Below are positions 7,704 through 10,196 of a stretch of 10,196 bases of DNA, in pieces. How positions within the stretch are numbered: position 1 is the first letter of the stretch; each line of letters starts with the position of its first letter. The notes below the pieces were generated by a model that saw only the letters and a program-made list of their open reading frames with translations, searched no databases and was not told where the DNA came from. Made by a program: the position numbers and the translations under genes. The DNA is from CAYXVU01 sp964468725 (GTDB lineage Bacteria > Acidobacteriota > Blastocatellia > UBA7656), in the NCBI GenBank assembly GCA_964468725.1, contig CAYXVU010000219.1:1-10196 (forward strand), given 5' to 3'.

Positions 7704-7737
7704 GCGCAACGAAGAGTCTACACTCTCTTCGCTGCGC
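7704..7737 (-). promoter_or_regulatory. Intercistronic RNA hairpin between pstS and pstC
   Basis: Arms 7704-7716 and 7725-7737 form a 13-bp stem around an 8-nt loop. Twelve pairs are Watson-Crick. The thirteenth (7709/7732) is a G-U pair only in the minus-strand RNA and an A-C mismatch on the other strand, which favours a role in the pst transcript. No U-tract follows, so full rho-independent termination is unlikely. A 3' stabiliser of pstS mRNA or a partial attenuator is the likely role (inference). Confidence 0.7.
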
Positions 7738-7747
7738 GCTCGGAGGG

Positions 7748-8782
7748 TTACGATTGCGGCGTTCGCTTTAAGAGTTCTTCGACTGGCAACCCGATCTCTG
7801 GATGGCCGCCAAAGGCCGTGCCGGTCTGTCCGCTGCCGAACCGCTGTAAAGCCATTTGATAAGCGGCCTCCTGAAGCGGCAGATACTTCACCTCATTGGC
7901 CAGTTTGGTGGCGTTCTTCAAGTAGAACTCGACGAACTCTTTGATCTCCGGTTTGTCGGCAGCTTTGCGGCTAATATACAAAAAGAGCGGGCGCGAGAGC
8001 GGGTTATAGGTTCCTGCTGCCACATGTTCGAGCGTCGGCATCACCGGCTCTTTCACCTTGTTCTTCTCCCAGACGATGCCGACGGCTTTGAGCTTTGCGC
8101 TATTGGCCACGTAATAGGAGAAGGGCAAATAGCCGAGCGCGTACTTGTTGCCCGCGATGCCTTGCACCAAGACATTGTCATCTTCGCTGGCCGTGTAATC
8201 GCCGCGACTCGATTTCGATTTGCCGGTGACGGCTTCGGTAAAGTAATCGAAGGTGCCGGAATCGGCGCCCGCGCCAAAGAGCGCGATCTTCTCATTCGGC
8301 CACGCCGGATTGATCTGATTCCAGTTGGTAATCTTGCCTTGTGCTTCGGGCTCCCAAATCTTCTTGAGTTCGGTGATATTAATCGCCGTCAGCCAATCGT
8401 TTTGCGGATTGACGACGACGGTGAGCGCGTCAAAACAGATGGGCAATTCGATATATTCGATGCCATTGGCTTTTGCCTGCTCCATCTCTTCTTTGAGGAT
8501 GGGGCGCGAAGCGTCTGCAATGTCAATTTCACCGCGCACGAATTTTTTGAAGCCCCCGCCGGTTCCCGAAATTCCGACCGTGACTTTCACTCTGCCTTGC
8601 TTCTCTTTTTGAAACTCTTCGGCGGCGGCTTCGGTGAGCGGAAAGACGGTGCTCGAACCGTCTATCTTGATGACCGGGGCGCCGCCCGTTGTGGCTCCCG
8701 GCCCGCCGCTTGGGCTGCAACTGATTGCGCTGACGAGTGCAACCACAGCGATGACCAGATGAATACGCGAATAATTTTTCAC
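7748..8782 (-). CDS. pstS: Phosphate-binding lipoprotein PstS
   Basis: This 344-residue solute-binding protein captures inorganic phosphate outside the inner membrane and delivers it to PstC/PstA. Residues 1-21 are a lipoprotein signal peptide (Lys2, Arg6, hydrophobic core) ending in SAIS with lipid-attachment Cys22. Ala at -3 is less usual than Leu or Val but is allowed. A Gly/Pro/Ser linker (23-36) follows. Phosphate-binding motifs are DGSSTVFPL (41-49), SGTGGGFKKF (72-81), DIADASRP (87-94) and GADSGTFDYF (172-181), matching the PstS/SphX family. ALGYLPFSYY is also typical. The start is GTG at 8780-8782, fixed by AAGGAG 6 nt upstream. It is the first gene of the operon, under the Pho box. 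The 3' end is followed by an RNA hairpin before pstC. Confidence 0.96.
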   Translation of the reverse strand: MKNYSRIHLVIAVVALVSAISCSPSGGPGATTGGAPVIKIDGSSTVFPLTEAAAEEFQKEKQGRVKVTVGISGTGGGFKKFVRGEIDIADASRPILKEEMEQAKANGIEYIELPICFDALTVVVNPQNDWLTAINITELKKIWEPEAQGKITNWNQINPAWPNEKIALFGAGADSGTFDYFTEAVTGKSKSSRGDYTASEDDNVLVQGIAGNKYALGYLPFSYYVANSAKLKAVGIVWEKNKVKEPVMPTLEHVAAGTYNPLSRPLFLYISRKAADKPEIKEFVEFYLKNATKLANEVKYLPLQEAAYQMALQRFGSGQTGTAFGGHPEIGLPVEELLKRTPQS

Positions 8783-8788
8783 GGGGTT

Positions 8789-8794
8789 CTCCTT
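8789..8794 (-). promoter_or_regulatory. Ribosome binding site of pstS
   Basis: AAGGAG on the minus strand, 6 nt before the GTG at 8780-8782. It is the strongest Shine-Dalgarno in the operon and decides the non-ATG start. Confidence 0.85.
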
Positions 8795-8861
8795 TGCGAG
8801 GTTCGTTTGAAGAAGGGGATACGCAGTTGTGCTGACTTCTGTTGCCCATGAGAGAACCGCA

Positions 8862-8867
8862 ACTATA
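8862..8867 (-). promoter_or_regulatory. -10 element of the pst operon promoter
   Basis: TATAGT on the minus strand matches the -10 consensus at 5 of 6 bases. It is 9 bp downstream of the last hexamer of the Pho-box array. No -35 hexamer sits at the normal 16-18 bp distance, as expected of an activator-dependent promoter. Transcription would begin near 8855, giving a leader of about 70 nt. Confidence 0.6.
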
Positions 8868-8876
8868 AAAGCGGCG

Positions 8877-8915
8877 TGTTACATTTATGTAAATCGAATG
8901 TTAATTCGAAGTGAA
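8877..8915 (-). promoter_or_regulatory. Pho box: four direct repeats at 11-bp period (PhoB operator)
   Basis: On the minus strand four hexamers lie in order: TTCACT (8910-8915), TTAACA (8899-8904), TTTACA (8888-8893) and GTAACA (8877-8882). Each is separated by exactly 5 bp, so starts are 11 bp apart, one helical turn. This matches PhoB/PhoP-type operators: 7-bp repeats plus 4 bp in E. coli, TTAACA-like repeats in Bacillus. Its place just upstream of a -10 box and of pstS, with phoB in the same operon, supports direct autoregulation. Binding itself is inferred. Confidence 0.75.
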
Positions 8916-8956
8916 AATCCGTAAGATCAGGCGGAAATAGCCGCTTATCGGAGAGC

Positions 8957-8998
8957 AAAAAGCGAAACCCGCAGAGCCTTCACGCCTCGGGTCTGCGG
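8957..8998 (-). terminator. Probable terminator of the metalloprotease gene
   Basis: On the minus strand CCGCAGA (8992-8998) pairs with TCTGCGG (8969-8975), a 7-bp GC-rich stem around a 16-nt loop that can fold further. A five-T run (8957-8961) follows after 7 nt. It lies 30 nt past the metalloprotease stop and before the pst promoter, the right place to insulate the pst operon. The large loop and displaced T-run make it an imperfect rho-independent terminator. Confidence 0.45.
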
Positions 8999-9027
8999 AT
9001 TTCGGGTACATCGGAATGAGTCTGAGC

Positions 9028-10196
9028 TTACTGACGCGCGCTGCCGTTTGCGCCAATCGGGTCGCCCGCAGGGGTTGCCAGCGGCGCGGTCTGTTTGCGC
9101 ACGGCATCGGGTCGAGCGAGAAAGCGTTCAATGTCGTCTTGTGTTGCGCGGCGATGCGCAGCTTCAGTGGTAGCTGCCGCAGGTGATTTCAGCAGCGTGT
9201 GCAACTCGCGCAGGCTTTCGGTGGCGACGGCTCTGACCTGCGGCGCAGCGTCCGGGTTGGCGGCCACATCCATCAAACGCGAGGCGGTCAAACTCTGTAC
9301 GGTTCTGGCGATGGCCGCGTGATAGGCATCGCGCTGCGCCGGAGCCTTCCAGGTCGCGGCGATCAGGGCATTAATCACATCTTTGAAGTCGGGATTCGCC
9401 CCATCCTGCGCATGAAATTGGACGAGCCGCGCTGCGCGACGCGGTTCCAGCAAAGAGGTGATTGCCAAATCAGCGGCGATGGCGGCAGCGCCGAGAGGGT
9501 CAAAGGTCGGGTCGGTGCGACTGCCGAAAAATTCGGCGGTGCCGCCGCCGTATCCGTAAGCCGTCGGCGGGATGAGTTCAAGCAGTTTTGGGGGAACGGC
9601 CAGCTCTTCGGCTTTGATCGTTGTTAGCACCACCTCTAACGCTTTGCGTTGCACGGCGGCGGGCACGATTTGGTTGACGCGCGCCGGGCTGGCTCCGGCG
9701 GCGGTCTTCACCGCGTAGGTGTAATGGACGCCGCCGATGGATTTGATAGCCGCTTGCAATTGATAGCGATGATGTAAATAGAGCGGCAGGAATTTCGCTT
9801 CGAGCTGTGACAGCGGCGTGCCTTCGGGCACGCTTTGCAGTCCGAAATCTCGCATCGCAATGCGGCGCACCTCCATTTCGTGACGCAGCATGTCAACCGG
9901 GTCGCTGCCGTTATCCCACAGACTGGCCAACGGGTGCGCCGCGCCGAGCGGACGCGCATCCGAATCGCTGATAAAGAGCATACCGGCGGCAACTCCGTCA
10001 CTGAGAATGCGACTCAACTCGGCCTCTTCATTAGCGCCCGCTGCAAACTGCGAGTAGCCATATTGGATGGCGAACTTGTCATATTCGCCGATGCCTTTCG
10101 CATAGGCATTCGAAAGGTCGAGCTTGCCATTTTTGATCTCCACTAACGGCGCAGGGTAATCCATCACCGAGGCACGCCCGCCATAGGTGCTGGCGG
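9028..10196 (-). CDS. C-terminal part of a secreted zinc-dependent metalloprotease-family protein (DUF5117/DUF4953 type), N-terminus off window
   Basis: The frame enters from the window edge and stops with TAA at 9028-9030, leaving about 388 residues. The first visible residues are ASTYGGRASVMDYPAP. In large zinc-dependent metalloproteases of the DUF5117/DUF4953 type, such an S-V-M-D-Y-P segment follows shortly after the HExxH zinc site and contains the Met-turn. The zinc site would lie just beyond the window. Other family-like parts are GEYDKFAIQYGYSQF (a conserved segment after the Met-turn), DARPLGAAHPLASLWDNGSDPVDML, a long helical region, and YLHHRYQLQAAIKSIGGVHYTY. The C-terminal 100 residues are Ala-rich helices ending in a low-complexity Pro/Ala tail. 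The substrate is unknown. The gene precedes pst on the same strand but is probably a separate unit, because a hairpin and a new promoter follow it. Family assignment is from memory of motifs. Confidence 0.75.
   Translation of the reverse strand, partial: ASTYGGRASVMDYPAPLVEIKNGKLDLSNAYAKGIGEYDKFAIQYGYSQFAAGANEEAELSRILSDGVAAGMLFISDSDARPLGAAHPLASLWDNGSDPVDMLRHEMEVRRIAMRDFGLQSVPEGTPLSQLEAKFLPLYLHHRYQLQAAIKSIGGVHYTYAVKTAAGASPARVNQIVPAAVQRKALEVVLTTIKAEELAVPPKLLELIPPTAYGYGGGTAEFFGSRTDPTFDPLGAAAIAADLAITSLLEPRRAARLVQFHAQDGANPDFKDVINALIAATWKAPAQRDAYHAAIARTVQSLTASRLMDVAANPDAAPQVRAVATESLRELHTLLKSPAAATTEAAHRRATQDDIERFLARPDAVRKQTAPLATPAGDPIGANGSARQ

Noticed and set aside
7856..8851. Long plus-strand open frame of about 331 codons opposite pstS
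   Set aside because: It lies antisense to pstS, which has full family motifs and a strong ribosome binding site. The antisense product has no recognisable domain or ordinary composition. Codon bias of pstS explains the lack of stops.
8931..8944. Small hairpin GCGG-N6-CCGC upstream of the Pho box
   Set aside because: Only 4 bp of stem with no T-run or conserved context; chance is likely.

Overview
The window is dominated by one complete phosphate-acquisition locus, all on the minus strand: pstS-pstC-pstA-pstB1-pstB2-phoU-phoB-phoR (transcribed from about 8860 down to 1055). It is flanked by two genes cut by the window edges, both also on the minus strand. One is the C-terminal part of a large secreted zinc-metalloprotease-family protein (9028-10196). 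The other is the N-terminal part of an exported protein with coiled-coil and TPR-like helices (1-844). I see no mobile element, CRISPR array, tRNA or rRNA.

The organism is a Gram-negative-type bacterium with moderately GC-rich DNA. The metalloprotease has the SVMDYP-type motif and C-terminal domain of a family common in Acidobacteriota and Bacteroidota. The secreted protein pairs a beta-sandwich-like (carboxypeptidase-regulatory type) N-terminus with a TPR-like tail. Together with base composition this makes Acidobacteriota (Blastocatellia-like) my best guess. This is inference, not proof.

Layout in transcription order: the metalloprotease gene ends at 9028 and is followed by a probable hairpin terminator (8957-8998). 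The pstS promoter region then holds four TTAACA-like hexamers at an exact 11-bp period (8877-8915), placed just upstream of a TATAGT -10 box. This is the geometry of a PhoB/PhoP operator and replaces a -35 element. pstS starts with GTG behind a strong AAGGAG. A 13-bp RNA hairpin lies between pstS and pstC and may raise PstS output over the membrane components. pstC, pstA and two tandem pstB ATPase genes follow closely (1-nt overlap, 9-nt gap, 18-nt gap). phoU then follows, overlapping phoB by 7 nt. phoR comes after a 76-nt gap. No clear terminator follows phoR. A good sigma-70-type promoter (986-1014) for the downstream secreted-protein gene lies in that gap.

How it works together: lipoprotein PstS captures phosphate outside the inner membrane, PstC/PstA form the channel and PstB hydrolyses ATP. 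PhoU links transporter state to the histidine kinase PhoR, which phosphorylates PhoB. PhoB~P is expected to bind the Pho box upstream of pstS and activate the whole operon, an autoregulatory circuit. The core system is well known. The points worth a second look are the four-unit Pho box, the intercistronic hairpin, the tandem pstB pair with a patch of near-identical DNA, and possible read-through from the operon into the gene at 844.
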